Notes: generated from the letters alone by a model not told the origin. A stretch of DNA of 64,000 nt from Paracoccus gahaiensis (GCF_005048225.1 NZ_SUNI01000001.1:434001-498000), one strand, 5' to 3'. Positions 20,056 through 30,537 are shown, counted from the stretch's first letter. Numbers and translations are program-made.

Positions 20056-20856
20056 ATGAGTTGCGCCTGCGGCCACCACCACCCTGCCCCGGCAGATGTC
20101 TCGGGCCGCCCGGTCCCGCTGGCCCGGCCCCTGGTGGCGCTCCACGGGCGCCTCATCTGCACCGACATGTCCCAGATGCTGACGGCGCTGGACCTGCTGC
20201 CCGACCACCGGGCCCTCAGCCGCGCCGAGCCGGGCTGCCTGCGCTTTGATGTCGAACAGTCCGAGGACCCGATGGTCTGGACCCTGACCGAGCTGTTCGC
20301 CGATGACGCGGCCTTCGCCGCCCACCAGACCCGCACCACGGCCAGCCCCTGGGGCCAAGCCAGCCGCGCCCTCACCCGCGACTTCCACCGCCACGAGGTG
20401 CAGCCCCTGATCCGCTCCGAGGCCCCCGGCGACCACGAGGCGCTGGACCGCCTGCTGACCCTCGCCTTCGGCCGCCCCGACGAGGCGCGCCTGCTGCGCC
20501 GCCTGCGGGCCGATGGCGATCTGGCCGTCTCGCTGCTGGCCCATGCCGAAGGCGTGCCCATCGCCCATGTCGCCCTCTCGCCCCTGCAGGCGGACCGGCC
20601 CGCCCTGGCCTTGACGCCGATTGCCGTCCACCCCGCCCTGCAGCGCCGCGGTCTGGGCCGGGCCCTGACCGCCGCCGCCCTCGCCGCCGCCGGCGACCGC
20701 CCGGTCGTCGCCCTCGGCGATCCCGGCCTCTACGCCGGCTGCGGCTTCCTCCCCGCCGATCTCGCCTCCCCTTGGTCTGGCCCTGCCCTGCAGATCCATG
20801 GCGCGCTGCCCCCCGGCTCACGGATCACCCACGCCCCGGCCTTCCACGAGCTCTGA
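20056..20856 (+). CDS. Fusion protein: antibiotic-biosynthesis-monooxygenase-like domain plus GNAT acetyltransferase
   Basis: The 266-residue product starts MSCACGHHHPAPADVSG, a Cys/His-rich stretch. Residues about 30-115 (LVALHGRLICTDMSQMLTALDLLPDHRALSRAEPGCLRFDVEQSEDPMVW..ELFADDAAFAAHQ) look like an ABM ferredoxin-like domain. From about 118 on (LIRSEAPGDHEALDRLLTLAFG..LTPIAVHPALQRRGLGRALTAAAL) it is a GNAT N-acetyltransferase with the acetyl-CoA loop QRRGLGRAL. GAAGGA lies ahead of the ATG. Substrates are unknown. The start leaves the repeat that follows only two bases after the stop. Confidence 0.8.
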   Translation: MSCACGHHHPAPADVSGRPVPLARPLVALHGRLICTDMSQMLTALDLLPDHRALSRAEPGCLRFDVEQSEDPMVWTLTELFADDAAFAAHQTRTTASPWGQASRALTRDFHRHEVQPLIRSEAPGDHEALDRLLTLAFGRPDEARLLRRLRADGDLAVSLLAHAEGVPIAHVALSPLQADRPALALTPIAVHPALQRRGLGRALTAAALAAAGDRPVVALGDPGLYAGCGFLPADLASPWSGPALQIHGALPPGSRITHAPAFHEL

Positions 20857-20858
20857 CA

Positions 20859-20917
20859 TTCATCTTGGCGAAAATATCCCGGGGGGATCGCGGAACGCGA
20901 TGGGGGCAGCGCCCCCC
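20859..20917 (-). repeat. Dispersed intergenic repeat, copy A
   Basis: On the minus strand it reads hairpin GGGGGGC-GC-GCCCCC-type followed by CCCCCCGGGATATTTTCGCC and AAGATGAAT. The core occupies 20859-20886 and the hairpin 20902-20917. It begins two bases after the ABM-GNAT stop. Confidence 0.75.
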
Positions 20918-20998
20918 GCCACCCTCGCCACCCCGCGCAGCCTTGCACCCGGCCGCCCCAGCCTCCACATCGGGACCAACCGACAGAAAGGACCGATC

Positions 20999-22819
20999 AT
21001 GCCGACCCAGATGGTATTCGACGCCGCAGAGGCCAACATGGCGCAGGGCGATTTCGGCGCCCTCCCGGAATGGGACCTGGCCGACCTCTATCCCGCGCCC
21101 GACAGCCCGGAACTGGCCGCCGATATCGACCGGCTCGGCACCATGGTCCGGTCCTTCGCCGCCGCGTATCAGGGCAAGCTGGCCGACCTCTCGCCCGCAG
21201 CGATGCTGGCCTGCATCGAGACCTATCAGCAGATCGACATCCTGGCGGGGCGGATCATGTCCTATGTGGGCCTGCGCTATTACCAGAACACAACCGATCC
21301 GTTGCGCGCCAAGCAGATGGGCGACCTGCAGGCGAAGATCACCGACCTGACCACGCCGCTGGTCTTCTTCGGGTTGGAATTCAACCGCATCCCCGATGAA
21401 ATCTACAGTTCGGTCTTCGCGGCCTCAGACGGGCCCGTCCGCTACAAGCCGGTCTTCGACCGGATGCGCGCGATGCGCCCCCATCAGCTCTCCGACGAGC
21501 TGGAGCAGTTCCTGCACGACACCTCGGTCGTGGGCGCCGCCGCCTGGAACCGGCTCTTCGACGAGACGATGGCCGGGCTGAGCTTCGAGGTGGGTGGCGA
21601 AACCCTGGGGCTGGAGGCGACGCTGAACCTCCTGACCGACCACGACCGCGCGCGTCGCGAGGCGGGCGCCCGGGCGCTGGCCAAGGTCTTCACCGCCAAT
21701 GTCGGCCTCTTCGCGCGCGTCCACAATACGCTCGCCAAGGAGAAGGCCATCGAGGACAGGTGGCGCAAGATGCCCAGCCCCCAGCATGGCCGCCACCTGT
21801 CCAACCATGTCGAGCCCGAGGTGGTCGAGGCGCTGCGTGATGCCGTGACCAAGGCCTATCCGCGCCTCTCGCACCGCTATTATGCGCTCAAGGCCAAATG
21901 GCTGGGGCTGGACAAGCTGCAGGTCTGGGACCGCAACGCGCCCCTGCCCACCGAGACGCCCCGCAGCATCGACTGGCCCGAGGCGCGCGCGACGGTGCTG
22001 GACGCCTATGCGGGCTTCTCGCCTGAACTGGCCGCGCTGGCCGAACCCTTCTTCGATCGCGGCTGGATCGACGCCGCCGTCAAGCCCGGCAAGGCGCCCG
22101 GCGCCTTCGCCCATCCGACCGTGACCACCGCGCATCCCTATATCCTGCTGAACTACTTGGGCAAACCGCGCGACGTGATGACCCTGGCGCATGAGCTGGG
22201 CCACGGCGTCCACCAGCGGCTGGCGGCAGAGCAGGGGGAACTTCTGGCCTCGACGCCCCTGACGCTGGCCGAGACGGCCTCGGTCTTCGGCGAGATGCTG
22301 ACCTTCCGCGCGCTGCTGGCGAAGACGACCGATCCGGCGCAGCGGAAGGCCCTGCTGGCCGGCAAGGTCGAGGACATGATCAACACCGTCGTGCGCCAGA
22401 TCGCCTTCTATGACTTTGAATGCCGCCTGCACGCCGCCCGCGCCGAGGGAGAGCTGACCCCCGACGCCATCAACGCGCTGTGGATGGAGGTCCAGCACGA
22501 AAGCCTGGGCCCGGTCTTCGAGTACATGCCGGGCTATGAGACCTTCTGGACCTATGTCCCGCATTTCGTGCATTCGCCCTTCTACGTCTATGCCTATGCC
22601 TTCGGCGACGGGCTGGTGAACGCGCTCTATGCCGCCTACGAGGACGGGCTGCCCGAGTTCCAGGAAAAGTACTTCGCGCTGCTGAAGGCCGGCGGATCGC
22701 AGCATCACAGCACGCTGCTGGCCCCCTTCGGGCTGGACGCCTCGGACCCGGCCTTCTGGGACAAGGGCCTGTCGATGATCGAGGGCTTCATCGACGAGCT
22801 GGAGGCGCTGGAGGCGTGA
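20999..22819 (+). CDS. pepF: Oligoendopeptidase F (M3 family metallopeptidase)
   Basis: The 606-residue protein has the M3 zinc motif HELGH (His398 to His402) in VMTLAHELGHGVHQRLA, with a downstream Glu in TLAETASVFGEML that would complete zinc binding, and the C-terminal GDGLVNALYAAYEDG. Length is typical of PepF/M3B enzymes, which degrade oligopeptides in the cytoplasm. The ATG at 20999 has AAAGGA upstream; a longer frame reading back into the repeat is rejected. It is followed by repeat copy B. Confidence 0.93.
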   Translation: MPTQMVFDAAEANMAQGDFGALPEWDLADLYPAPDSPELAADIDRLGTMVRSFAAAYQGKLADLSPAAMLACIETYQQIDILAGRIMSYVGLRYYQNTTDPLRAKQMGDLQAKITDLTTPLVFFGLEFNRIPDEIYSSVFAASDGPVRYKPVFDRMRAMRPHQLSDELEQFLHDTSVVGAAAWNRLFDETMAGLSFEVGGETLGLEATLNLLTDHDRARREAGARALAKVFTANVGLFARVHNTLAKEKAIEDRWRKMPSPQHGRHLSNHVEPEVVEALRDAVTKAYPRLSHRYYALKAKWLGLDKLQVWDRNAPLPTETPRSIDWPEARATVLDAYAGFSPELAALAEPFFDRGWIDAAVKPGKAPGAFAHPTVTTAHPYILLNYLGKPRDVMTLAHELGHGVHQRLAAEQGELLASTPLTLAETASVFGEMLTFRALLAKTTDPAQRKALLAGKVEDMINTVVRQIAFYDFECRLHAARAEGELTPDAINALWMEVQHESLGPVFEYMPGYETFWTYVPHFVHSPFYVYAYAFGDGLVNALYAAYEDGLPEFQEKYFALLKAGGSQHHSTLLAPFGLDASDPAFWDKGLSMIEGFIDELEALEA

Positions 22820-22854
22820 TCCTCGGGGGGCATGGAGCGGTGCGCCTGGCCCAC

Positions 22855-22898
22855 GGGGGCTGCCGCCCCCGCACCCCCGCGGATATTTGAGGACCAAT
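22855..22898 (+). repeat. Dispersed intergenic repeat, copy B
   Basis: Hairpin GGGGGC-TGCC-GCCCCC (22855-22870) is followed by CACCCCCGCGGATATTTGAG and GACCAATG. This copy is the most diverged of the five. It lies 35 bases after the pepF stop. Confidence 0.6.
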
Positions 22899-22956
22899 GC
22901 AGGGGGGGCGCGGCGGGCCTGAGCAGCGTCGCGTCCTCGGGCGCAGGGGAGAGGCG

Positions 22957-24135
22957 ATGAAGCGGATCGGTCTTGGGGTGGGGGCGCTGGTCGTGGCAGC
23001 GGTCGCGGCGTTTCTGATGATCGCCCCGGGCTATGTGGAGCGCGACATGAACCCGGTCACCATGCCCGCCGAGGGCTGGCCGGTCGGGCCCCGGGCCCAG
23101 GCGCTGCATGACCGGCTGGTGATCGGGGACTGGCATTCGGATGCGCTCCTTTGGGATCGCGACCTACTGCGGCGGGTCGACCGGGGCCATGCGGATGTGC
23201 CGCGCCTGCTGGAGGGCAATATGGCGCTGCAGGTCTTCACCACCGTGACGAAAAGCCCGCGCGGGCAGAATTATGACCAGAACAGCACGGCGGCGGGCGA
23301 CAACATCACCCCGCTGTTCATCGGCCAGCTGCGGCCGGTGCGGGCGTGGGGCTCGTTGCGCGAGCGGGCGCTGGTGCAGGCCGAGGCGCTGCAGCGGGCC
23401 GCCGACAGGGCGCCCGACCGGCTGATGATCATTCGCTCGCGCGGGGATCTGCAGGATCTGCTGGCCCGGCGGGCGGCGGGCGAGCAGGTTCTGGGCGCCC
23501 TGCTGGGGTCCGAGGGCGGGCATCCGCTGGAGGGGGATCCGGCCAACTTGGACGTGCTCTACGATGCCGGGTTCCGGCTGATGGGGCTGACGCATTTCTT
23601 CGACAACGAGTTGGGCGGCAGCCTGCATGGCGAGGGCGGCAGCGGCGACGGCTTGTCGAAATTCGGACGAGAGGTGGTGCAGGCGATGGTCGCGCGGGGC
23701 ATGATCATCGACGTGACCCATGCCGCCCCGCAGATGGTCGAGGATGTGCTGGCTTTGCCCGGCACGCGGCCCGTGCTGTCCCATACCGGCATCGCCAGCC
23801 ATTGCCCCAGCCCGCGCAACCTGCCCGACGAACTGGTGGCGCGCATCGCCGGGGCCGGGGGAATTATCGGCATCGGCTTCTGGTCGGATGTCGTCTGCGG
23901 CACCACGCCCGCCGATGTGGCCAGGGCGATCGTTGCCGCGATCGAGGTGGCGGGCGAGGATCACGTCTCGCTCGGCTCGGACTGGGACGGGTCGGTGGAC
24001 GTGCCCTTCGATGCGGCACATCTGCCGGCGCTGACGCAGGCGCTGCTGGATCAGGGTCTGGACGAGGCGCAGATCGCCAAGGTCATGGGCGGCAACATGA
24101 TGCGCTATCTGGCCGAGATGCTTCCGGACGCATGA
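22957..24135 (+). CDS. Membrane dipeptidase (M19, renal dipeptidase family)
   Basis: The 392-residue protein has an N-terminal hydrophobic anchor or signal (RIGLGVGALVVAAVAAFLMIAPGY). M19 features follow: VIGDWHSDALLWDRDLLRRVDRGHADVPRLLEGNMALQVFT near the N terminus (metal-binding HxD-like WHSD), LLGSEGGHPL, and the late LSHTGIASHCPSPRNLPDELVARIAGAGG and SLGSDWDGSV. It hydrolyses dipeptides, probably in the periplasm. GGAGAGG precedes the ATG. A second M19 gene lies about 8 kb away. Confidence 0.9.
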   Translation: MKRIGLGVGALVVAAVAAFLMIAPGYVERDMNPVTMPAEGWPVGPRAQALHDRLVIGDWHSDALLWDRDLLRRVDRGHADVPRLLEGNMALQVFTTVTKSPRGQNYDQNSTAAGDNITPLFIGQLRPVRAWGSLRERALVQAEALQRAADRAPDRLMIIRSRGDLQDLLARRAAGEQVLGALLGSEGGHPLEGDPANLDVLYDAGFRLMGLTHFFDNELGGSLHGEGGSGDGLSKFGREVVQAMVARGMIIDVTHAAPQMVEDVLALPGTRPVLSHTGIASHCPSPRNLPDELVARIAGAGGIIGIGFWSDVVCGTTPADVARAIVAAIEVAGEDHVSLGSDWDGSVDVPFDAAHLPALTQALLDQGLDEAQIAKVMGGNMMRYLAEMLPDA

Positions 24136-24145
24136 GGGACATCGA

Positions 24146-24529
24146 ATGAAGCGCAGCGTGCTGTTGAATGCCGAGCTGTCGAGGCTGGTGGCCGCGATGG
24201 GGCATGGGGATCTGCTGGTCATCGGGGATGCCGGGCTGCCGGTGCCGCGCGGGGTGCGCGTCGTCGATCTGGCGGTCACGCGCGGAATTCCCGGGGTTTT
24301 CGATGTCCTGGACGCGGTGCTGGCCGAGATGGTGGTGGAACGCTCGGCCTTGGCCGAAGAGGCGGGGGCGGATCTGGCAGGGCGTTTCCGGGCGCGGCAG
24401 ATCGGGGCCGTCGCGCTGATGCCGCATGACGCGCTGAAGGCCGGGATGGCAGAGGCGCGGGCGGTGGTGCGCACGGGCGAATTCACGCCCTATGCCAATA
24501 TCTGCCTATATGCGGGGGTCGCCTTTTAA
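24146..24529 (+). CDS. RbsD/FucU-family protein (D-ribose pyranase-like)
   Basis: The 127-residue product starts MKRSVLLNAELSRLVAAMGHGDLLVIGDAGLPVP, the RbsD/FucU motif containing the catalytic His20 region, and ends TGEFTPYANICLYAGVAF, where the Tyr and Asn are also conserved. RbsD interconverts pyranose and furanose forms of ribose. No ribose transport or kinase genes are nearby; the gene follows the M19 dipeptidase by 10 bases and may be cotranscribed with it. Confidence 0.88.
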   Translation: MKRSVLLNAELSRLVAAMGHGDLLVIGDAGLPVPRGVRVVDLAVTRGIPGVFDVLDAVLAEMVVERSALAEEAGADLAGRFRARQIGAVALMPHDALKAGMAEARAVVRTGEFTPYANICLYAGVAF

Positions 24530-24594
24530 TCTGGGAACCGATGGCGAAGGATTGCGTTGCAAGGTCAGATGGTTACCCACAAGGAGAATGTACC

Positions 24595-24741
24595 GTGCAA
24601 AAGAAGATCCTGGGCCTGAGCGCCGTTCTGGCGATGATGACGCTGGCTGCCTGCGAGACCGTGCAAGGCGCCGGGCGCGACATTTCCACCGCTGGGGCGG
24701 TCGTGCAGCAAGAGAGCGCCGAGGTTCAGTCCGGGATGTGA
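24595..24741 (+). CDS. Entericidin A/B family small lipoprotein
   Basis: The 48-residue product begins at a GTG with AAGGAG eight bases upstream. It has a basic start (VQKKILG), a hydrophobic segment and lipobox LAAC, then ETVQGAGRDISTAGAVVQQESAEVQ, which matches the entericidin pattern CxTxxGxGxDI. Entericidins are tiny lipoproteins linked to envelope stress and programmed lysis in E. coli. It is a monocistronic unit with its own terminator. A longer in-frame ATG upstream lacks a signal-like start. Confidence 0.88.
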   Translation: MQKKILGLSAVLAMMTLAACETVQGAGRDISTAGAVVQQESAEVQSGM

Positions 24742-24761
24742 TCCCCTGCTGACCGTCAGCG

Positions 24762-24797
24762 AAAGCCCTCCGCAGCGCGCTGCCGGGGGGCTTTTTT
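24762..24797 (+). terminator. Intrinsic terminator of the entericidin gene
   Basis: AAGCCC, an imperfect inner stem and GGGGCTT are followed by six T residues, starting about 20 bases after the stop. Confidence 0.85.
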
Positions 24798-24989
24798 CTG
24801 TCCGGCGGCAGGCGCACCGGGACTGCACCGTCGTGGCACAGGGGCGACACAGGGCGTGCACAGGGTGCGGACGGTCGGTTCAGGAATTGTTTACCGTCAG
24901 GCAGTGCCCTGCGGGATCGTCGCGATTGAATATCCTGCCCTTGGATGGGATCATTCTGCACGGGACCCCGGAGACCGGAGGAGGTCGAC

Positions 24990-25379
24990 ATGCGCGCCTT
25001 GCTGATCGTCTTGCTGATGCTGATGCTGCCGCTGCCGGCGGCGGCCTTCACGGCCCGCAACGGGATGGAGGTCGCGCAGGCCGGTCCGACCGGGATCGCG
25101 GTCGCCTTCCGCTCGGGGCGGTCGGATACGGATTACTGGTGCGCGGCGGGCGATTATGCGCAGCGGGTGCTGAACCAGCCGGTCGGCACCCGGCTGTGGC
25201 GCGCCAGCCCCAAGCCGCGCGAGGCCGGCGCGGGGATCCTCTTCACGCTGGACCCGGCCGATCGGGCCGAGGGTGCCGGGCTGTCGCAATTCGGCGGGGG
25301 ACCGCAGGATGGCGCGATCTCGGTCGGCGCGGCGGTGTCGGGGCATTGCCGGGTGATCGTGCCACTGTGGCGGGAGTGA
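24990..25379 (+). CDS. Hypothetical small secreted protein
   Basis: The 129-residue product has a clear signal peptide (MRALLIVLLMLMLPLPAAAF). The mature part contains two Cys (WCAAGDYAQRVL and GHCRVIV), consistent with a disulfide, and no motif I recognise. AGGAGG lies six bases ahead of the ATG. It stands alone between the entericidin terminator and the convergent lepA gene. It is probably periplasmic and of unknown function. Confidence 0.65.
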   Translation: MRALLIVLLMLMLPLPAAAFTARNGMEVAQAGPTGIAVAFRSGRSDTDYWCAAGDYAQRVLNQPVGTRLWRASPKPREAGAGILFTLDPADRAEGAGLSQFGGGPQDGAISVGAAVSGHCRVIVPLWRE

Positions 25380-25453
25380 GGTCACGCGCGGCAGATCGTC
25401 AGGGCCGGACAAGGGATCGCGCCTAGCCGGCGCGGCCCTTGTCCGAGGCCCGA

Positions 25454-27253
<1,800 letters not shown>

Positions 27254-27275
27254 GGCCGGGCTATACAGGGCGAAA

Positions 27276-27305
27276 GGCGCCGCGAAAAGAGGGTTTCGCG
27301 GCGCC
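27276..27305 (-). terminator. Hairpin terminator between the DJ-1-like gene and lepA
   Basis: GGCGCCGCGAAA (27276-27287) and TTTCGCGGCGCC (27294-27305) form a perfect 12-bp inverted repeat with a six-base loop. On the minus strand it is followed by TTTCGCCC. It lies 27 bases after the stop of the DJ-1-like gene. Confidence 0.65.
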
Positions 27306-27331
27306 CGTGCGTTTGGTCGCGGCCTGCCCGG

Positions 27332-28027
27332 TCAGCGCATGGCGGGCTGATCGGCGGCCTGCAGCATCAGCCGCGCCACCTCGGCCGAGGAGGCAGGGTT
27401 CTGGCCCGTCACCAGCCGCCCGTCGGCCAGCGCGAAGGGCTGCCAGTCGGGACCCTTCTCGTGGCGCGCGCCCTGCGCCTTCAGCTGATCCTCGAGCAGG
27501 AAGGGCACGGTGTCGGTGAGGCCCGCGGCCTCTTCCTCGCTGTTGGTGAAGCCCGCGACGCGGCGCCCGTCGACCAGCGGCTTGCCCGAGGGCAGGCGTG
27601 CCGACAAGAGCCCCGCCGGGCCGTGGCAGACCGCGCCGATCACCGCGCCCTTGTCCCAGGCCGTCGCCAGCAGCTGGCCCAGGGCCTGCGACTCGGGCAG
27701 GTCCCACATGGTGCCGTGGCCGCCGGGCAGATAGACGATGTCGCAGCCCGACACGTCGATCTCGTCCAGCTTCTCGGTATGGGCCAGACGGTTCATCGCG
27801 GCGTCATCGGCCATGAAGCGGCGGACCTCGTCGGTCATCGTCTCGTCGGTGGCCGAGGAGGGATCGGCGGGCGGGTTGCCGCCCTGCACGCTGGCCAGTT
27901 CGACCTGCCAGCCGGCATCCGACAGGATCCAGTAGGGGGCGGCGAGTTCCTCCCAGTAGAAGCCGGTGGGCGTGCCGGTGTCGCCCAAGCGGTCGTGCGA
28001 GGTGAGGATGATCAGGGCCTTGGGCAT
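27332..28027 (-). CDS. DJ-1/PfpI family protein (type 1 glutamine-amidotransferase domain, Hsp31-like)
   Basis: The 231-residue protein starts MPKALIILTSHDRLGDTGTPTGFYWEELAAPYWIL and has the nucleophile elbow GAVCHGPAGLL with the predicted reactive Cys, plus IVYLPGGHGTMWDLPES. This pattern matches the Hsp31/glyoxalase III-like branch of the DJ-1 superfamily, whose members detoxify methylglyoxal or act as chaperones or deglycases. GGAGGCATCCC precedes the ATG. Exact activity is not determinable. Confidence 0.87.
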   Translation of the reverse strand: MPKALIILTSHDRLGDTGTPTGFYWEELAAPYWILSDAGWQVELASVQGGNPPADPSSATDETMTDEVRRFMADDAAMNRLAHTEKLDEIDVSGCDIVYLPGGHGTMWDLPESQALGQLLATAWDKGAVIGAVCHGPAGLLSARLPSGKPLVDGRRVAGFTNSEEEAAGLTDTVPFLLEDQLKAQGARHEKGPDWQPFALADGRLVTGQNPASSAEVARLMLQAADQPAMR

Positions 28028-28157
28028 GGGATGCCTCCTTGGGGAATGGGGAAACGCGAGGGTCGCGCCCGGGTGGCGCGCCCTCTGTCACCGCGTCAAT
28101 GATCGGCGCCCGGCCCCGGTTCCCCTGCCGCAGCGTCACCAGATTGGCTGGGGGGGC

Positions 28158-29081
28158 TCAGTTGGGGCCGGGGCGGATCAGCCCGTCGACCGGGGCGGGG
28201 CGGCGCGGCTTGCGGGCCTCGCGCCACATCGCATAGCCGCCCGCCAGCGCGATCAGCCCCGATCCGGCCAGCATCGGCAGGTCGGGCCGCTCGCCAAAGA
28301 CCACCGCCGCGACCAGCAGGGCGAATCCCAGCCTGGCATAGCGGAAGGGCGCCACGACCGAGGCCTCGCCCAAACGCGAGGCGGCGACCAGCGTGGCATA
28401 GCCCAGGACGCCGAAGACCACCGTCCCCGCCAGAAGGCCCGCCTGCACGAGATCCGGCATCACCGGTCTCGGCCCCGTCGCCAGTCCCAGCACCAGCCCC
28501 GCCACGGTGATCGCCCCGTAGGCCGATCCCGACAGCTGGTCCGAGGCCACGCCCGCAGGGATGCGCCGCGTCGCCAGATCGCGCAGCGTCAGCCCCGCCA
28601 CCCCCGCGCAGGCCCAGAGCATCGCCGGATCGAAGGCCGCCGTGCCGGGGCGCAGGATCAGCAGCACCCCCGCGAACCCCACCCCGACCGAGGCCCATCG
28701 CCGCCAGCCCACCGCCTCGCCCAGAAACAGCGCCGCCCCCAGCACCAGCGTCAGCGGCAGCACCTGCAGGATGGCCGAGGTCGCGGACAGATCCCCCAAG
28801 GCCAGCGCGGTGACGAAGGTGACCGCGCCCACGATCTCGCCCAGATTGCGCAGAAGGACCATCGGATGGCCCAGCCCCCGCGTCCACAGCCGCTGCCCGC
28901 GCAGCCGCAGGCGCAGCCCGAAGATCACGGTCGAGACCGCGCCGACGATCACCAGCATCTGCCAGATCGGCATCGTCTGCGTCAGCGTCTTGAGAAAGGC
29001 GTCCTCGATCGCGAACATCGCCATCGAGGCGATCATGAACAGCGCCGCGCGCCCGTTGTCGGTCAGGCCCGCGCCGATCAT
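28158..29081 (-). CDS. EamA/DMT family transporter
   Basis: The 307-residue protein has ten predicted hydrophobic segments arranged as two EamA repeats, for example FMIASMAMFAIEDAFLKTLTQTMPIWQMLVIVGAVSTVIF at the start and PMLAGSGLIALAGGYAMWREARKPRRP at the end. The family exports metabolites or drugs across the inner membrane; the substrate is unknown. I start at the ATG at 29081; a longer frame to 29174 adds a charged, non-family N terminus. Confidence 0.85.
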   Translation of the reverse strand: MIGAGLTDNGRAALFMIASMAMFAIEDAFLKTLTQTMPIWQMLVIVGAVSTVIFGLRLRLRGQRLWTRGLGHPMVLLRNLGEIVGAVTFVTALALGDLSATSAILQVLPLTLVLGAALFLGEAVGWRRWASVGVGFAGVLLILRPGTAAFDPAMLWACAGVAGLTLRDLATRRIPAGVASDQLSGSAYGAITVAGLVLGLATGPRPVMPDLVQAGLLAGTVVFGVLGYATLVAASRLGEASVVAPFRYARLGFALLVAAVVFGERPDLPMLAGSGLIALAGGYAMWREARKPRRPAPVDGLIRPGPN

Positions 29082-29233
29082 GGGCGCGGTCCCGCACGGC
29101 GGGCGGTCCGGTCCGTGGTCTGCTGATCCCTCATCGCCGCCCTGCTTTCCTGTCCCCGCCGGATGTTCCCGCATCGCTTGCCACGGCGCGCGGGGCGCCG
29201 CATGATCGCCCCAGACACATCCGTGGAGGTCCG

Positions 29234-29422
29234 ATGATCTATTCCGTTCCCGACATGAGCTGCGGCCATTGCAAGGCCGCCATCGAAACCGCCATTGCCG
29301 GGGCCGGAGGCCGGGCGCAAGTGGATTTGCCGCAAAAGCGCGTCACGGTCGAGGGTCTGGACCCTACCCAAGCCGAGGCAGTGCTGCGCGCGGCGGGGTT
29401 TCCGGCGCAACCTGTGGCGTGA
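29234..29422 (+). CDS. Heavy-metal-associated (HMA) domain protein, CopZ-like
   Basis: The 62-residue protein has the metal-binding motif MSCGHC (Cys10 and Cys13) in MIYSVPDMSCGHCKAAIETAIAG and the ferredoxin-like HMA fold ending TQAEAVLRAAGF. Such proteins carry Cu(I) or other soft metals to P-type ATPases or cluster proteins. No copper ATPase is visible nearby. GGAGGTCCG lies just ahead of the ATG. Confidence 0.92.
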   Translation: MIYSVPDMSCGHCKAAIETAIAGAGGRAQVDLPQKRVTVEGLDPTQAEAVLRAAGFPAQPVA

Positions 29423-29576
29423 CATGCGGCCATGATTGCACGCTTGACGTGCGATCGTTCCCGCAAGCGTGATTGAGCCGAAGCGCCGATGCTGGTATGA
29501 CACTCTCAGGCGCCTGAGCGACCAAGACCGGACGAACCGGCACGCCGCAGGCCCGAGGCAATCGAGGAGACAGTCC

Positions 29577-29879
29577 ATGCTCAACCGTTTCATCATCGCG
29601 GCCGCCGCGATCGTCATGACGACCCCGCTGGCGATGGCGGGGCCGGTCGACAGCGCCTGCGTCAGGTCCGACCGGGCGCGGGGCAATGCGCCGCTCTGCG
29701 GCTGCATCCAGCAGGTCGCCAACCAGACCCTGTCGCGGTCCGACCAGCGCCGCGCGGCGCAGTTCTTCCGCGACCCGCATCGCGCGCAAGAGGTCCGCAC
29801 GTCCAAGACCGATGCCGACAATGCCTTCTGGCGCCGCTATCGCAACTTTGCCGCGCAATCCGAGCGTCTGTGCCGCTAA
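29577..29879 (+). CDS. Small secreted Cys-containing protein of unknown function
   Basis: The 100-residue product has a signal peptide (MLNRFIIAAAAIVMTTPLAMAG) and a basic mature part with Cys in DSACVRSDRARGNAPLCGCIQQVANQTLS and a terminal RLCR, giving four Cys and two likely disulfides. The central region SDQRRAAQFFRDPHRAQEVRTSKT is conserved in appearance in Rhodobacteraceae proteins of unknown role (recollection, not tested). GAGGAGA precedes the ATG. It is convergent with the parA-like gene. Confidence 0.7.
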   Translation: MLNRFIIAAAAIVMTTPLAMAGPVDSACVRSDRARGNAPLCGCIQQVANQTLSRSDQRRAAQFFRDPHRAQEVRTSKTDADNAFWRRYRNFAAQSERLCR

Positions 29880-29904
29880 GGACGTTGACCGCCTGAAAGG
29901 GCGG

Positions 29905-30537
29905 TCAGCCGATCCGGGCCAGGATCTCGTCGGTCAGCGCGGCCATCTCGGCCGTGGCAGGCCCCTTGGGACGCTCGATCGCGCCCAGGCCCAGGCCCAG
30001 GGTCTCGGCATAGACCACGCGGTTCGACACCTGCGTCGCCGCCACCTCGGCCCCCAGTTCGATGGCCTTCTGCGCCACCTCGACCGACAGCTTGGTATGG
30101 GGGCGGGTGCGGTTCAGCACCACCAGCACCTCGGCCTTCTCGCGCCGCGCCAGATCCAGAACGCCCTCGGTCGCCCACAGATCGACATGGCTGGTCGCCA
30201 CCGGCACCACCACCAGATCGGCCACCCGCAGCGCCGGGCGCAAATCGCTGTCGATCTTGGGCGGCGTGTCGATGATGACGTAATCGAAGCGCTTCTTCAG
30301 CTTTTCGGATTCGTAGCTGGCCCCCCAGGCCGAGGAGGTCGAGAAATCCAGCGCCTCGTCCTCGCCCCGTGCGGTCATCCGCTCGATGAACCAGCGGCCC
30401 ATGCTGCCCTGCGGGTCGGTGTCCACCAGCGCCACGGAATGTCCGCGCGCGTGAAGGCAAACCGCAAGGTTCACCGCCAATGTGGTCTTGCCCGAGCCGC
30501 CCTTCTGCTGGGCCACCGTGATGATCCGCCCCGCCAT
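29905..30537 (-). CDS. ParA/MinD-family ATPase (orphan)
   Basis: The 210-residue protein has the deviant Walker A KGGSGKTT in VAQQKGGSGKTTLAVNLAVCLHARG, a Walker A' DTDPQGS and Walker B YVIIDTPPKID. It is of the small ParA type without an N-terminal HTH. No parB or parS-like cluster adjoins it, so a partition role is unlikely; such orphans position protein cargo (chemoreceptor arrays, carboxysomes, other complexes). Its cargo cannot be told from here. Confidence 0.88.
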   Translation of the reverse strand: MAGRIITVAQQKGGSGKTTLAVNLAVCLHARGHSVALVDTDPQGSMGRWFIERMTARGEDEALDFSTSSAWGASYESEKLKKRFDYVIIDTPPKIDSDLRPALRVADLVVVPVATSHVDLWATEGVLDLARREKAEVLVVLNRTRPHTKLSVEVAQKAIELGAEVAATQVSNRVVYAETLGLGLGAIERPKGPATAEMAALTDEILARIG

